Notes: generated by a model not told the origin, from the sequence alone. DNA of 64,000 bases from Perlucidibaca aquatica (GCF_001676655.1 NZ_LZDB01000002.1:868001-932000), one strand, 5' to 3'; counted from the stretch's first letter, positions 17,836 through 28,134 are shown. A program made the numbers and translations.

Positions 17836-19383
17836 ATGAGTCCCGTTATGCCGCTCAGTACTAAATCAAAACACTTCGCCCAGCGGGTCGTTTTAGCGAT
17901 TAGAACCCATTCCCTTCGTCTGGTGTATTTATGTGTTTTGACCGGTACTGCCGGCGCTTATGCCGACAGCAACGCTGAAACCGTTACCCTCAGCAACGGC
18001 CAAGTCATCATCGTCAACCTGGCAGAGCCGGTTGAAAACAGTCGCAGCGCGACACTAAGCCAGAACGACAGCAGCAGCTATGATTTGATTCATCGACTCC
18101 GCAAAGGCTTCGTCCTCGATACTGACCTTTCCGAAGAGCGCTTACAGCGCCAAAAACAGATTCTGATGGGCAAGCAGGCCTATGTGGATCGCATTCTTGA
18201 ACGCGCTCAACGCCACATGTACCTGGCCGTAACGGAAGCCGAGCGCCGTCAACTACCCGCTGAATTAGCCTTACTCCCTGTCATTGAAAGTGCCTATGAC
18301 CCCATGGCGACGTCTCGCTCGCAAGCAGCCGGTTTGTGGCAGTTCATTCCGGACACAGGTCGCTTGTATGGTCTCGATCAGACTTGGTATTTCGATGGTC
18401 GTCGTGATCCTTTAGCGTCCACAAAAGCCGCTTATGACTACCTGGCAAAACTAAACTCCATTTTTAATAGTTGGGAGCTGGCACTTGCCGCTTACAACGC
18501 AGGTCCAGGTACCGTATCTCGAGCCATCAAGCGTAATATTGCCCTTGGTCTACCGACGGACTATTGGTCCCTAAAGCTCCCTGCTGAAACCATGGCCTAT
18601 GTGCCTCGCTTCCTAGCGGTAGCCGCTCTGTTTAAATCGCCCGAAAACTTCAACGTGCGAATGGCAAGCATTCCCAATCGACCCTATTACCGAACCATTA
18701 ATACCACCAGCCCCTTGACCCTCAACGAGGTGGCGGAAATTACAGGCCTATCGCACGCCTTTATTCGTGAGCTAAACCCCGCGTATCGCCGTGACAGCAA
18801 CCCGCCCCAAGGCCCTTATCATTGGCATTTACCAGCAACCTTAGACGTGGCGCTTGAAAACCAGCTTATGCAGTCTGCCGGTGGCCCACGCGTTTTAGTG
18901 GTTAAGAATGAGGCTAAGCCCCTCGATAACTTCACTGCTACTGCCTATAAGCCCAGCAATGATGCGCCTGTCGTTCAACCTGCCAGCTTCAGTAGCGAAA
19001 CCACGCCCTATATCGTTCAAGCTGGCGACACGTGGACATCCGTTGCTCGTGAATTCGGCCTTTCAACAACCGCAGTGATGGCCGCAAATTTTGCACAACG
19101 TGACGACAACTTAAGCATCGGACGCGAGCTCAACCTACCCACGGCGCGCCGCATTAGCGCCATGGCCTCGGATGTTATTCAAGTCAATGACGTCGCATCT
19201 GATGCGCGTATTGAACTTCGTCGTCGCGTGGTAAAGGGCGACACCCTGTCCTCGCTCGCCCGTCAGTACCAAGTCACTCTGGCCGAGTTACGCGCTTGGA
19301 ATGGCAGCATCCAATATTTAACCGTGGGTCAGGAATTGATCTTGCGTGTGCTTCCCAGTGTTTTAAACTCCAAGGCACTTTAA
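17836..19383 (+). CDS. mltD: Membrane-bound-type lytic transglycosylase D with two LysM domains
   Basis: Periplasmic muramidase that cleaves peptidoglycan glycan strands with 1,6-anhydro ring formation. The 515-residue protein has a signal sequence (hydrophobic RLVYLCVLTGTAGAYA, about 33-48) and an SLT domain at about 130-260. The catalytic Glu is in LPVIESAYDP, followed by AAGLWQFIPDTGR and LALAAYNAGPG. Two LysM domains follow (about 393-438, YIVQAGDTWTSVA; about 455-505, VVKGDTLSSLARQ). Unlike E. coli MltD, no lipobox cysteine is visible and the signal looks like a signal-peptidase-I site, so it may be soluble. ATG 17848 is an alternative start. The yej-type transporter begins 15 bases downstream. 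Confidence 0.92.
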   Translation: MSPVMPLSTKSKHFAQRVVLAIRTHSLRLVYLCVLTGTAGAYADSNAETVTLSNGQVIIVNLAEPVENSRSATLSQNDSSSYDLIHRLRKGFVLDTDLSEERLQRQKQILMGKQAYVDRILERAQRHMYLAVTEAERRQLPAELALLPVIESAYDPMATSRSQAAGLWQFIPDTGRLYGLDQTWYFDGRRDPLASTKAAYDYLAKLNSIFNSWELALAAYNAGPGTVSRAIKRNIALGLPTDYWSLKLPAETMAYVPRFLAVAALFKSPENFNVRMASIPNRPYYRTINTTSPLTLNEVAEITGLSHAFIRELNPAYRRDSNPPQGPYHWHLPATLDVALENQLMQSAGGPRVLVVKNEAKPLDNFTATAYKPSNDAPVVQPASFSSETTPYIVQAGDTWTSVAREFGLSTTAVMAANFAQRDDNLSIGRELNLPTARRISAMASDVIQVNDVASDARIELRRRVVKGDTLSSLARQYQVTLAELRAWNGSIQYLTVGQELILRVLPSVLNSKAL

Positions 19384-19398
19384 CGCAGGGAGTTTCAC

Positions 19399-21213
19399 GT
19401 GAGTCTGTGGCGGGTCTTAGGTTTCGGCCTGGTTTTAAGTTGCACACTGTCCGCCGCAGGGTTCAGTCAAGCTCGCATCGAGATCAGCCATGCCTTGGCA
19501 CTGCATGGCCAGCCCGCGCTTCCCTTAGGCTTTACGCACTTCCCTTTTGCAAATCCCTCTGCGCCCATCGGCGGTCATTTACGCCTAGATTCCACCGGAA
19601 CGTTTGACAGCCTGAACCCGTTCATTAGCAAGGGCATTTCAGCCGAGGGCATTAACCGGATTTATGACAGCCTAACGGTGGCCTCGCCAGACGAGCCCTT
19701 TACGCGCTATGGGCTGTTAGCCGAGCGAATTGAGCGTGACCCTAAGGACGCCTCGTGGGTAATTTATCAGCTGCGGCCCGAGGCCCGATTCAGTGATGGC
19801 AAACCGGTCCGCGCCGCAGATGTTGTGGAGACATTCAGGCTGATTCAAAGCCATGGCGCTCCCGCATACAAAGCTTACTTTGCTGATGTGAAACACGTTC
19901 AAGCCCTAACCCCACTGAGGATTCGGTTCGAGTTTCGCAGCAAAACAAATAGAGAGTTGCCACTGATCGTGGGCGAAATGAGCATTTTGCCTAAACATTA
20001 CTGGCAAAACCGCGCATTTGAAAAATCCAGCCTAGATATACCGATTGGAAGTGGCCCCTACACGGTGGCCAACGTTGATCCGGGCCGTCGCATAAGCTAT
20101 GCCCGAAATCCGAACTATTGGGGCTGGAAACTCCCCATTAATCGCGGCCTTCATAACTTTACACGCATCAGCTATCGCTACTATCGCGATGGCAGTGTGG
20201 CCTTTGAAGGCTTCAAAGCCGACCAATACGATATTCGCTTAGAAAACAAAGCCAAAACCTGGGCGACCGAATACAACTTTCCTGCTGTTCAAAACGGGCA
20301 GGTCATCAAGCTAGAGCAACGCCATGAAAACCCCAGCGGTATGCAGGGGTTTCTCTTTAATACGCGACGCTCCCCCCTCAATGACATTCGCGTCCGAGAG
20401 GCGATGAGCTTAGCGTTCGATTTTGAGTGGTCAAATCGCGCCCTGTTTTATCAAGCCTATAAGCGCACCAGTAGCTATTTTGACAACTCCGCTTTGGCGG
20501 CTACTGGCCTGCCTAGTCAAGCGGAAAGGCGACTGCTAACGCCGTTTAGACGCCAACTCCCACCACAGGTATTCGGGCCGGCCGTCATGCCGCCTCGCAG
20601 TCAGGGGGATGGATACAATCGCGACAACCTCATCGCAGCACAGCAACTGCTTAAGCAAGCGGGCTGGCGCGTACAGCAGGGTCAATTGATCAACGCCAAA
20701 GGCGAACCTTTACGCCTTGAAATGCTGCTTGTGCAGCCTGAGTTTGAACGTATCACCCAGCCGTTTAAACGAAATTTAGCGCGCCTAGGCATCACCTTAG
20801 ATATTCGTATTCTCGATGCGGCGCAATACGTTGAGCGACTGCGTCAGTTTGATTTTGATCTGACAGTCGGAGGCTTCCCAGCATCCAGCTCGCCCGGTAA
20901 TGAGCTGTGGAGCTTTTGGAGTAGCACAGCCGCTGCTACACCGGGCAGCCGCAACCTGACGGGTCTGAAATCGGCCGCCGTGGACGCGCTGGTTGGGCAG
21001 GTGACTCAAGCTCAAGATCGCGGCGAACTGGTCACCGCCGTACGTGCGCTAGACCGGGTGCTGCGGGCACAACACCTCGTGGTTCCTCACTATCACACGC
21101 CCGTCATTCGCATTGCAGCGTGGAATCGCTTTGGGCGACCCGAGCGCCCGCCTCGCTTTGGTGATGGCTTAGATACCTGGTGGTTTAGCCGCCCCGCTGC
21201 GGAGGCTAAGTAA
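19399..21213 (+). CDS. yejA: Periplasmic oligopeptide-binding protein of a Yej-type ABC transporter
   Basis: Extracellular solute-binding protein family 5, 604 residues, which captures peptides for the YejBEF-type importer. It starts at GTG 19399 with GGGAG about ten bases upstream, and has an N-terminal signal peptide (VLGFGLVLSCTLSAAGFSQA). The conserved N-terminal signature of the YejA group is present (LRLDSTGTFDSLNPFISKG), as are YDSLTVASPDEP, IERDPKDASWVIYQLRPEARFSDG and the YARNPNYWGWKLP ligand-domain segment. Its stop codon overlaps the yejB ATG by one base (TAATG). From memory, some Pseudomonas have two binding proteins here; this window has one. Confidence 0.9.
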   Translation: MSLWRVLGFGLVLSCTLSAAGFSQARIEISHALALHGQPALPLGFTHFPFANPSAPIGGHLRLDSTGTFDSLNPFISKGISAEGINRIYDSLTVASPDEPFTRYGLLAERIERDPKDASWVIYQLRPEARFSDGKPVRAADVVETFRLIQSHGAPAYKAYFADVKHVQALTPLRIRFEFRSKTNRELPLIVGEMSILPKHYWQNRAFEKSSLDIPIGSGPYTVANVDPGRRISYARNPNYWGWKLPINRGLHNFTRISYRYYRDGSVAFEGFKADQYDIRLENKAKTWATEYNFPAVQNGQVIKLEQRHENPSGMQGFLFNTRRSPLNDIRVREAMSLAFDFEWSNRALFYQAYKRTSSYFDNSALAATGLPSQAERRLLTPFRRQLPPQVFGPAVMPPRSQGDGYNRDNLIAAQQLLKQAGWRVQQGQLINAKGEPLRLEMLLVQPEFERITQPFKRNLARLGITLDIRILDAAQYVERLRQFDFDLTVGGFPASSSPGNELWSFWSSTAAATPGSRNLTGLKSAAVDALVGQVTQAQDRGELVTAVRALDRVLRAQHLVVPHYHTPVIRIAAWNRFGRPERPPRFGDGLDTWWFSRPAAEAK

Positions 21214-22292
21214 TGCTGACCTATACCTTGCGACGTCTTGCGTTAATGGTGCCGACACTCTTTGGCATTTTGCTGATTAACTTTCTCATCATTCAGGCCG
21301 CGCCAGGTGGGCCGGTTGATCGTACGTTGGCGCATTTGCAGGGCATTGGCGGTAGCTCAGTTATGTCTAGCCAAGGCGATATTGCCGTTTCGAGTAGCAC
21401 CTCTGGCCATGGCTATCGAGGCAGCCAGGGTTTGGACCCTGAGCTCATTGCAGCCATTGAAAAACAATACGGTTTTGACCAGCCTCCGGCTCAGCGCTTC
21501 TGGAAAATGCTGAATGATTTCGCCCGCTTTGATTTGGGAAATAGCTTCTATCGCGACACATCAGTTATGGATCTGATTAAAGAGAAGTTGCCCGTATCAC
21601 TATCGCTCGGGCTGTGGAGCACTTTGCTTATTTATCTTATTGCGGTACCTCTTGGCATTCGGAAAGCGCGCTACCCCGGCAGCCGTTTTGATGTGTGGAC
21701 CAGCGGCATGATCATTGTGGCTTATGCCATTCCTGGCTTCCTGCTGGCCTTGCTGCTCATCATTCTTTTTGCCGGCGGGAGCTATTGGCAATGGTTCCCC
21801 ATGCAAGGGCTGGTCTCCGAAAATTTCACTTCCCTGTCGCCTTGGCAGCAAGCGCTCGACTATGCCCACCACATGGTATTGCCTACGATCTGCCTGACGT
21901 TAGGTGGCTTGGCGACATTGACATTGTTTACCCGCAACAGCTTTCTGGAAGAGCTACAGAAGCAGTATGTGCTAACCGCACGAGCCAAGGGCGCCAGTGA
22001 GCAGCGCGTGCTTTTTGGCCATGTCTTTCGCAATGCCATGCTCATTCTCATCGCGGGCCTACCCGCCACCCTGTTTGGCATTTTGTTTACTGGCGCTTTC
22101 CTCATTGAGATTTTGTTCAATCTGGATGGCCTTGGGCTACTCAGTTATGAGTCCGTCATCAACCGCGACTACCCTGTCATATTTGGCACCTTATTTTTGT
22201 TTACGCTGATGGGCATGTTGCTCCGATTACTGGGCGACCTCTGTTACCGCTGGGTGGATCCGCGCATTCATTTTGAACAGGTGACATCTTGA
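21213..22292 (+). CDS. yejB: ABC transporter permease, YejB type
   Basis: Inner-membrane permease of a microcin C/oligopeptide-type importer, 359 residues. An N-terminal helix (about 9-29) is followed by a large periplasmic segment rich in Ser/Gly (about 40-85), typical of YejB and not of OppB. Five further helices and the cytoplasmic EAA loop contact the ATPase; the conserved TARAKGASEQRVLFGHVFRNA motif is near residue 255. It overlaps yejA by one base and yejE by four. Confidence 0.92.
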   Translation: MLTYTLRRLALMVPTLFGILLINFLIIQAAPGGPVDRTLAHLQGIGGSSVMSSQGDIAVSSSTSGHGYRGSQGLDPELIAAIEKQYGFDQPPAQRFWKMLNDFARFDLGNSFYRDTSVMDLIKEKLPVSLSLGLWSTLLIYLIAVPLGIRKARYPGSRFDVWTSGMIIVAYAIPGFLLALLLIILFAGGSYWQWFPMQGLVSENFTSLSPWQQALDYAHHMVLPTICLTLGGLATLTLFTRNSFLEELQKQYVLTARAKGASEQRVLFGHVFRNAMLILIAGLPATLFGILFTGAFLIEILFNLDGLGLLSYESVINRDYPVIFGTLFLFTLMGMLLRLLGDLCYRWVDPRIHFEQVTS

Positions 22293-23329
22293 AGCTTTCC
22301 TCATCGTGGTCTCCGCTGACCCAAAGACGATGGGCGCAGTTCCGTGCTAACCGCCGCGCTTGGTGGTCGCTAATCAGCCTAATCGTGATTTTTATCGCCA
22401 CCTTAGGGGCCGAGCTCGTCGCCAATGACAAGCCCATTTTGGTTCGATACCAGAGTGAGTGGATTATTCCGCTGCTGGAGGATGTTCCCGAACGTCATTT
22501 TGGCGGGGAGTTTGAAACCTCCACGGTGTATCGCGATCCTGCTGTGCAAGCACTCATCAATGAACAGGGCTGGATGCTCTGGCCCATGATTCGTTTCAAC
22601 GCCGACACCATCCACTTTGAACGCGCCGAACCTACACCCTCCGCACCGTCCTCGCAAAACTGGTTAGGCACAGACGACCAAGGTCGCGACGTGTTAGCAC
22701 GGCTAATTTACGGCATCCGTATTTCGCTCTGTTTTGCCGGCCTGCTCACGCTGGCAACAGTCATTTTAGGGGTAGGCACTGGCGCGATTCAGGGCTATTG
22801 GGGTGGCTGGGTAGACCTTTTCGGCCAACGCATTATTGAAATTTGGTCCGGCCTGCCCGTGCTTTTCATGCTGATCATTTTATCCAGCGTGGTTGTGCCC
22901 AATTTTTGGTGGCTGCTCGGTCTCCTAGCCCTGTTTAGTTGGACCGACTTAAGCGGTCTGGTGCGTGCTGAGTTTCTCCGTACACGACAGCTAGACTATG
23001 TACGAGCCGCCCGCACACTCGGGGTTAAACTGTGGCTCTTAGTCTGGCGTCATGTCTTACCGAATGCGCTTGTCACGACGCTCACCCTGTTGCCTTTTAT
23101 TTTTACCGGCGCCATCGGGTTACTGACTTCGTTGGACTTCCTAGGCTTTGGTTTGCCGCCCGGCTCAGCTTCCCTAGGCGAGCTCATCGCGCAAGGTAAA
23201 AACAACCTGCAATCGCCTTGGCTGGGCTTAACGGCCTTCTTTTCACTCGCGGTACTCATGACCCTATTGGTCTTTATCGGGGAAGGTCTTCGTGATGCCT
23301 TTGACCCACGACAGGTCGCGTTGAAATGA
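22289..23329 (+). CDS. yejE: ABC transporter permease, YejE type
   Basis: Second permease of the peptide importer, 346 residues. The frame opens with TTG 22289, whose TTGA overlaps the yejB TGA; translation is probably coupled, since no in-frame ATG occurs in the conserved N-terminus. The first helix (about 27-46, WWSLISLIVIFIATLGAELVA) precedes a long periplasmic region that includes the YejE-specific HFGGEFETSTVYRDP segment. Then come WLGTDDQGRDVLARLIYGIRISL and an EAA loop with YVRAARTLGVKLWLLVWRHVLPNAL. It overlaps yejF by four bases. Confidence 0.92.
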   Translation: MKLSSSWSPLTQRRWAQFRANRRAWWSLISLIVIFIATLGAELVANDKPILVRYQSEWIIPLLEDVPERHFGGEFETSTVYRDPAVQALINEQGWMLWPMIRFNADTIHFERAEPTPSAPSSQNWLGTDDQGRDVLARLIYGIRISLCFAGLLTLATVILGVGTGAIQGYWGGWVDLFGQRIIEIWSGLPVLFMLIILSSVVVPNFWWLLGLLALFSWTDLSGLVRAEFLRTRQLDYVRAARTLGVKLWLLVWRHVLPNALVTTLTLLPFIFTGAIGLLTSLDFLGFGLPPGSASLGELIAQGKNNLQSPWLGLTAFFSLAVLMTLLVFIGEGLRDAFDPRQVALK

Positions 23330-24936
23330 CCTCTTCGCTACTACGCATTCAACAGCTCTCGATTACCAGCTCAGCGTCTGAGAAGTTGGTGCAAAAAGTG
23401 TCCTTAGATCTCAGCGCAGGTGAATGGTTGGCGCTAGTTGGTGAGTCAGGCTCGGGCAAAACACTCACTGGTTTAGCCTGCTTACGCTTACTGCCGGCTG
23501 GCCTCAAAAGTGAGGGCACGATTCACTGGCAGGGCCAAGACTTAGCTAGCCTTTCGCCCGAGCGCTTACGTCAGTTACGCGGTGGCGATATTGGCATGGT
23601 CTACCAAGAACCCTTGACCGCGCTAAACCCTTTGCATCGCATCGGCAAGCAGCTCATTGAGGCCATCACGCTACATCAATCCATCAGCCCTGCCCAAGCG
23701 GCGCAGCGGGCGCTAAACCTGCTGGCCGAAGTCGGCATTGATGATGCCGCCCGACGTCTGGAAGCCTGGCCGCATGAGCTCTCCGGTGGCCAACGGCAGC
23801 GCGTAGTCATTGCCATGGCCTTAGCTAACTCGCCCAAGCTTTTGATTGCAGATGAGCCCACCACGGCCTTGGATGCGCTGCTTCAGAATCAGATACTGGA
23901 CTTGTTAAAGTCGCTACAAAAACGCCGTGGGCTTGCCATTCTTCACATTAGTCATGACTTGCCGCAGGTTCAACGTTACGCCGATCGCGTCATGGTTATG
24001 CAAGCGGGCCAAGTGATTGAAGCCGATAAAACCGAGCACGTGTTTCAGCAACCCAAACACGACTACACCCGCGTCTTGCTGCAACCGTTTGCGAACAGCC
24101 AGCCCTGCCCACGCCCCAAAGATGCCAACGTGACGCTGAGCGTGAGCCAACTCAATGTGCGCTATGCCCTTGAAAAAACGTGGTGGGGTGCGGTGTCTCA
24201 TTGGCGTGACGCCGTCTGCTCATTAGGGCTTACCTTGGCGCAAGGCGAATCGGTGGGCATTGTGGGCGAGTCTGGCTCCGGTAAATCCAGCTTTGCGGCG
24301 GCCATTCTCAGACTTACTCCTGCCACCGGGCGCGTGGTGCTCTTGGGTCAGGATTGGCTGAAGCTGTCAGGCGAGTCGCTTCGACGGGGACGTGCCGAGT
24401 TGCAGCTGGTGTTTCAAGACCCCTATGGCAGTCTTAACCCTAGACTGACCGTAGCCGCCCTGATCAGCGAAGGGTTACGCGCACATCAGGCCTTAACGGA
24501 AGCGGCATTGGATGCTGCTGTCTGTAAGGCACTGACAGCGGTGAGACTCGACCCCCAGTGTCGTCACCGTTACCCACATGAGTTCTCCGGCGGACAGCGC
24601 CAACGCATCGCGCTAGCACGTGCGCTGATTTTGGACCCTGCGGTCTTAGTGCTCGATGAACCTACCTCGGCCTTAGACCGCCATACCCAAGGCGAAATTC
24701 TTAGCCTGCTCCGTGATATCCAACGGGAGCGTGGCATTAGCTATTTGTTCATTAGCCATGATTTGCGCGTAGTTCAAGCGCTTTGCCACCGCGTCTTAGT
24801 GATGCAGGCGGGCAAAGTCGTCGAGTCTGGTGATTGCCAGCGAACTTTCCAAACGCCACAACACCCCTATACCAAGGCGTTGGTTTCTGCGATGAGCCTG
24901 ACTCTTTCGCCGCCACCGCTGCCCGTGCAGACCTAA
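23326..24936 (+). CDS. yejF: ABC transporter ATP-binding protein with two fused ATPase domains, YejF type
   Basis: Energising subunit of the peptide importer, with both nucleotide-binding domains in one 536-residue chain. Domain 1 (about 5-255) has Walker A GESGSGKT, signature LSGGQRQRV and Walker [13 protein letters not shown]. Domain 2 (about 265-530) has [24 protein letters not shown] and [13 protein letters not shown]. Each has a switch histidine in ISHDL. In this class the energy domains serve the YejBE permease pair; substrates known in E. coli include microcin C and oligopeptides. The stop is followed by a 59-base gap to fabI. Confidence 0.94.
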   Translation: MTSSLLRIQQLSITSSASEKLVQKVSLDLSAGEWLALVGESGSGKTLTGLACLRLLPAGLKSEGTIHWQGQDLASLSPERLRQLRGGDIGMVYQEPLTALNPLHRIGKQLIEAITLHQSISPAQAAQRALNLLAEVGIDDAARRLEAWPHELSGGQRQRVVIAMALANSPKLLIADEPTTALDALLQNQILDLLKSLQKRRGLAILHISHDLPQVQRYADRVMVMQAGQVIEADKTEHVFQQPKHDYTRVLLQPFANSQPCPRPKDANVTLSVSQLNVRYALEKTWWGAVSHWRDAVCSLGLTLAQGESVGIVGESGSGKSSFAAAILRLTPATGRVVLLGQDWLKLSGESLRRGRAELQLVFQDPYGSLNPRLTVAALISEGLRAHQALTEAALDAAVCKALTAVRLDPQCRHRYPHEFSGGQRQRIALARALILDPAVLVLDEPTSALDRHTQGEILSLLRDIQRERGISYLFISHDLRVVQALCHRVLVMQAGKVVESGDCQRTFQTPQHPYTKALVSAMSLTLSPPPLPVQT

Positions 24937-24995
24937 ATGCCACTATACTTTTTGCCACCGTTAAACGACTCAAATTCACCGAACAGGAGCCTGAT

Positions 24996-25787
24996 ATGGG
25001 CATGATGACCGGCAAGCGCGTTCTCATTGTGGGCGTCGCCAGCAAACTCTCAATTGCTTATGGCATTGCTGAAGCGATGCATCGTGAGGGTGCCGAACTC
25101 GCCTTTACTTATCAAAATGACAAGCTGAAAGGCCGCGTTGAAGGCTTTGCAGCGACCTTTGGCTCAACATTGACGTTTCCTTGCGATGTTGCCTCAGATG
25201 ATGAAATTAGCAGTGTCTTTAGCGCCCTAGCTGCACATTGGGATGGCCTCGATGTTCTCGTGCACTCGGTCGGTTACGCGCCAGGCCATGAGCTAGAAGG
25301 CAATTATGTGGACATCACCACGCGTGAAGGCTTCCGCATTGCTCATGACATTAGCTCGTTTAGCTTTAGTGCCTTAGCACAAGCCGCTAAGCCGATGATG
25401 TTGGGACGCGGTGGCAGCTTGCTAACGCTCACCTATCAGGGCTCTGAGCGCGTCGTGCCTAACTACAATGTCATGGGTTTAGCGAAGGCCTCCTTGGAAG
25501 CCAATGTGCGCTACCTCGGCGCCAGCTTGGGTCCAGAGGGAATTCGCGTGAATGCCATCTCGGCGGGTCCGATTCGCACGCTGGCAGCCAGTGGCATTAA
25601 AGACTTCCGTAAAATGTTGTCCTATAACGAAGCCGCTACTCCGCTGCGTCGAAATGTCACCATCGAGGAAGTCGGCAATGCCGCAGCCTTCCTGTGCTCA
25701 GACTTAGCCTCTGGTATTAGCGGTGAGATTTTATATGTGGATGGTGGTTTCAATACCGTTGCGATGCCTGCACTAGACTCTGTCTAA
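24996..25787 (+). CDS. fabI: Enoyl-[acyl-carrier-protein] reductase (NADH)
   Basis: Last reductive step of the type II fatty-acid elongation cycle; target of triclosan-type inhibitors. The start is ATG 24996, seven bases after AGGAG; the frame extends upstream into yejF but that part is non-coding. The 263-residue short-chain-dehydrogenase-fold protein has the FabI-type NAD motif [21 protein letters not shown], the catalytic Tyr/Lys set in [21 protein letters not shown] (two Tyr, Lys six residues after the second) and the flexible loop around [22 protein letters not shown] element at 24944-24949 could provide its own promoter. A bidirectional terminator separates it from ppiD. Confidence 0.97.
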   Translation: MGMMTGKRVLIVGVASKLSIAYGIAEAMHREGAELAFTYQNDKLKGRVEGFAATFGSTLTFPCDVASDDEISSVFSALAAHWDGLDVLVHSVGYAPGHELEGNYVDITTREGFRIAHDISSFSFSALAQAAKPMMLGRGGSLLTLTYQGSERVVPNYNVMGLAKASLEANVRYLGASLGPEGIRVNAISAGPIRTLAASGIKDFRKMLSYNEAATPLRRNVTIEEVGNAAAFLCSDLASGISGEILYVDGGFNTVAMPALDSV

Positions 25788-25806
25788 GCGTCTTGTTTCA
25801 GGCATT

Positions 25807-25846
25807 AAAAAGCCGCGCTACTCTCATCAAGTTGCGCGGCTTTTTA
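25807..25846. terminator. Bidirectional terminator between fabI and ppiD
   Basis: AAAAGCCGCGC and GCGCGGCTTTTT face each other across a loop, giving a GC stem flanked by an A-run on one side and a T-run on the other. It serves convergent fabI and ppiD. Confidence 0.85.
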
Positions 25847-25865
25847 TTGAGCCAGACTCAGACGA

Positions 25866-27764
25866 TTACTCCGCTGAATTATTTGCTCTCAAGGTGATTT
25901 TAGCTTCGGCCTTTAAGAAACCCAAAACATCTTGAAGTTCTTGTTGGCCGCGGTTTTCACCCAGCATGGTTTGCGTAGCGGAACGTTGTGTGCCCGCCAG
26001 TGCGACACCCGGCTTAACAGCGCTTAAAGCAATAACCGAAACGGCATCACCCAACTCCGCCACACCCGTGCTCAACGCCGTACCCTTCGGCGGTGCAATA
26101 CGGAAGACTTCGCGCAACAGCAATGGATTAAGCGCGGTATCTCGACGTGTCACGCCCGTCTGCACTTGAACACTTAAACCGGCTTTGCTGGCTGCCGCGG
26201 CAAAACCTAAAGTTTTACTGTCACGTGCAACGACCTCAGCCGCCTGCTTAGCCAGCGCCAGTGCCTGTTGAATTTGCAGTTTGGCACGGATAACCGAAGA
26301 CACTTCCGCCAATGGCAACTTGCGTGATGGCTGGTGCGAGGCCAGGCTCAACCACAGTGTGGTGCCATCTTTAAGCGTGATCGCGCTGGTGTTTTTACGC
26401 TCTTTGATCAAGTCGTCGCTAAAGGCGGCATCCAGTACTTTACGCTCACTGAAAACACCTGCGGCACCCTGACGATCAAAGACCGGCGAGGTTTGAACCT
26501 GAAGATTGAAGGCCTTGGCAGGGCCTTGTAAGTCAGATGACTCATAAACCGCTGCATCTAGCTTCTCCACGGCCTGAGCAAACAGCTCATCTGCCTGTGT
26601 AGCGCGAACTTCCTGCTCCAATTCGGCTTGAAGCTGAGCAAAGCTAGGGACAGTCGGTTGCTTAATGGCCAGCAGCTTAATGAGATGGTAGCCAAAGGGG
26701 GTTTTAACCACGTCCGACACGTCACCCACTTGCTTCAGGCTAAAAAGCGCTTTGTCGAACTCAGGCACAAACTGGCCACGAGCGGTCAAGCCCAAATCGC
26801 CGCCATTGGCCGCCGAGCCTGGGTCTTTGGAGTTTGCCTTCGCCAATGCGGCAAAGTCAGCCCCCTCCGCTACCTGCTTAGCCAGCGCTGTTGCTTTGGC
26901 TTTGGCATCCGCGTCCTTAACTTTGTCATCAATGGCAATCAGGATATGCGCCGCTTGACGCTCTTCCGTACTGGCCAAGGCTTTTACGCGTTCGTCATAG
27001 CGAGCTTTCACAGCTTCCGGGTCTGACTTGGCTTGTCCGGCAAACGTGCCACGGGTCAACGCCAGGTAATTCACACTGACCACTTCCGGACGGCTGAACA
27101 GGCTTTGATCTTTATCGTAGAACGCTTTGATTTGAGCATTCGTGACGTTGACGTTAGCTAGGAAACGATTCGCTGGGATAATGGCATAGCTAATATCACG
27201 CTGCTGGCTATCCAAAGCACTCAGTTGATCTAACTCTGTTGGTGTGACAAACGCGCTCATGAGCAAGCCAGACACGCGCTGTGAGGTCAAAATCTCTTCG
27301 CGGGCACGCTCAGGGAATGTCGCCGGTGTCTCGCCAATTTGGCTCAGGACTAAGGCATAGCGAGAGGGCGAAAACTTGCCGGCTTCTTGGAATGTCGGAG
27401 TGCTCTGAATCAAGGTTTGAATCGTGGCATCAGAAACCTTGTAACCGGCATCGTGTGCTGATGTCAGCAACAGCTGGCGTTGTATCAGGCTGTTTAAGAC
27501 ACGCTCCCGCAACTGCTTCTGTTGCTCATCTGTAAGAACGCTCTCGGCGCCCATACGGGCCAACACTTGCTGCTTCTGATTTTCAAACGCCTTATCCAGC
27601 AGCGTTTGAGATATCTCGTGCCCATCAACTTCCGCAACGATCACTTCAGAATTGCCACCGAAATAGGACTCGACACCAACCAACACCAACGGAAGCGCCA
27701 AAAGGCCGAGCATGACCTTCCCTAACCAACCACGAACCACATCACGAAACGCTTGCATGAGCAA
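25866..27764 (-). CDS. ppiD: Periplasmic folding chaperone PpiD (parvulin-type)
   Basis: Inner-membrane-anchored chaperone at the exit of the Sec translocon. In 632 residues there is one N-terminal helix (about 12-31, WLGKVMLGLLALPLVLVGVE) and a SurA-like chaperone domain (about 35-190, VDGHEISQTLLDKAFENQK). The parvulin PPIase domain (about 265-360) includes ERQAAHILIAIDD, NGGDLGLTARGQFVPEFDKALFSLKQVGDVSDVVKTPFGYHLIKL split by short linkers. A long C-terminal region ends the chain. It lies downstream of hupB with a terminator between them, as in many proteobacteria. ATG at 27758 (second Met) is an equally good start. Confidence 0.94.
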   Translation of the reverse strand: MLMQAFRDVVRGWLGKVMLGLLALPLVLVGVESYFGGNSEVIVAEVDGHEISQTLLDKAFENQKQQVLARMGAESVLTDEQQKQLRERVLNSLIQRQLLLTSAHDAGYKVSDATIQTLIQSTPTFQEAGKFSPSRYALVLSQIGETPATFPERAREEILTSQRVSGLLMSAFVTPTELDQLSALDSQQRDISYAIIPANRFLANVNVTNAQIKAFYDKDQSLFSRPEVVSVNYLALTRGTFAGQAKSDPEAVKARYDERVKALASTEERQAAHILIAIDDKVKDADAKAKATALAKQVAEGADFAALAKANSKDPGSAANGGDLGLTARGQFVPEFDKALFSLKQVGDVSDVVKTPFGYHLIKLLAIKQPTVPSFAQLQAELEQEVRATQADELFAQAVEKLDAAVYESSDLQGPAKAFNLQVQTSPVFDRQGAAGVFSERKVLDAAFSDDLIKERKNTSAITLKDGTTLWLSLASHQPSRKLPLAEVSSVIRAKLQIQQALALAKQAAEVVARDSKTLGFAAAASKAGLSVQVQTGVTRRDTALNPLLLREVFRIAPPKGTALSTGVAELGDAVSVIALSAVKPGVALAGTQRSATQTMLGENRGQQELQDVLGFLKAEAKITLRANNSAE

Positions 27765-27802
27765 CCTACACGCTAAATGGATGCGTCATTAAGACGCTAG
27801 AA

Positions 27803-27830
27803 AAAAGCGCGCCAGAGTAGGCGCGCTTTT
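27803..27830 (-). terminator. Rho-independent terminator of hupB
   Basis: AAAAGCGCGCC and GGCGCGCTTTT form an 11-pair stem with a six-base loop, located between the hupB stop at 27859 and the ppiD start. On the minus strand the stem is followed by a T-run. Confidence 0.88.
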
Positions 27831-27858
27831 CGGGTACTGCTTTAACCGCAAAACATCC

Positions 27859-28134
27859 TTAGACGTTTACGGCATCCTTCAGACCTTTACCGGCCTTGAA
27901 GGACGGAGTCTTGGAGGCGGCGATTTTGATTTCTTTACCCGTTTGCGGGTTACGACCTGTACGAGCGGCGCGTTCTTTCACAGCAAATGTACCAAAGCCA
28001 ACCAGAGTAACGGCATCGCCACCCTTCAAGGTTGCTGTGATGGCAGCAACGGTTGCGTCTAATGCACGGCCGGCATCCGCTTTGGTCATGTCAGCTTTTT
28101 CAGCAATGGCGTCAATTAATTCAGACTTGTTCAC
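27859..28134 (-). CDS. hupB: DNA-binding protein HU-beta
   Basis: Histone-like nucleoid protein that bends DNA non-specifically as a dimer. I place the start at GTG 28134 (reads [14 protein letters not shown] when initiated), because AAAGGGGA sits at an ideal distance upstream and the family begins there; the frame is also open eight codons further, to ATG 28158. The 91-residue protein shows the HU fold with [27 protein letters not shown], whose arginine/proline arm inserts into the DNA minor groove. Its position downstream of lon matches the conserved clpX-lon-hupB order. It has its own sigma-70 promoter and terminator, so it can be expressed independently of lon. Confidence 0.95.
   Translation of the reverse strand: MNKSELIDAIAEKADMTKADAGRALDATVAAITATLKGGDAVTLVGFGTFAVKERAARTGRNPQTGKEIKIAASKTPSFKAGKGLKDAVNV

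Noticed and set aside
17658-17864. 68-residue frame bridging gloB and mltD
   Set aside because: Starts inside gloB in another phase, ends inside mltD, and crosses the probable mltD promoter region.
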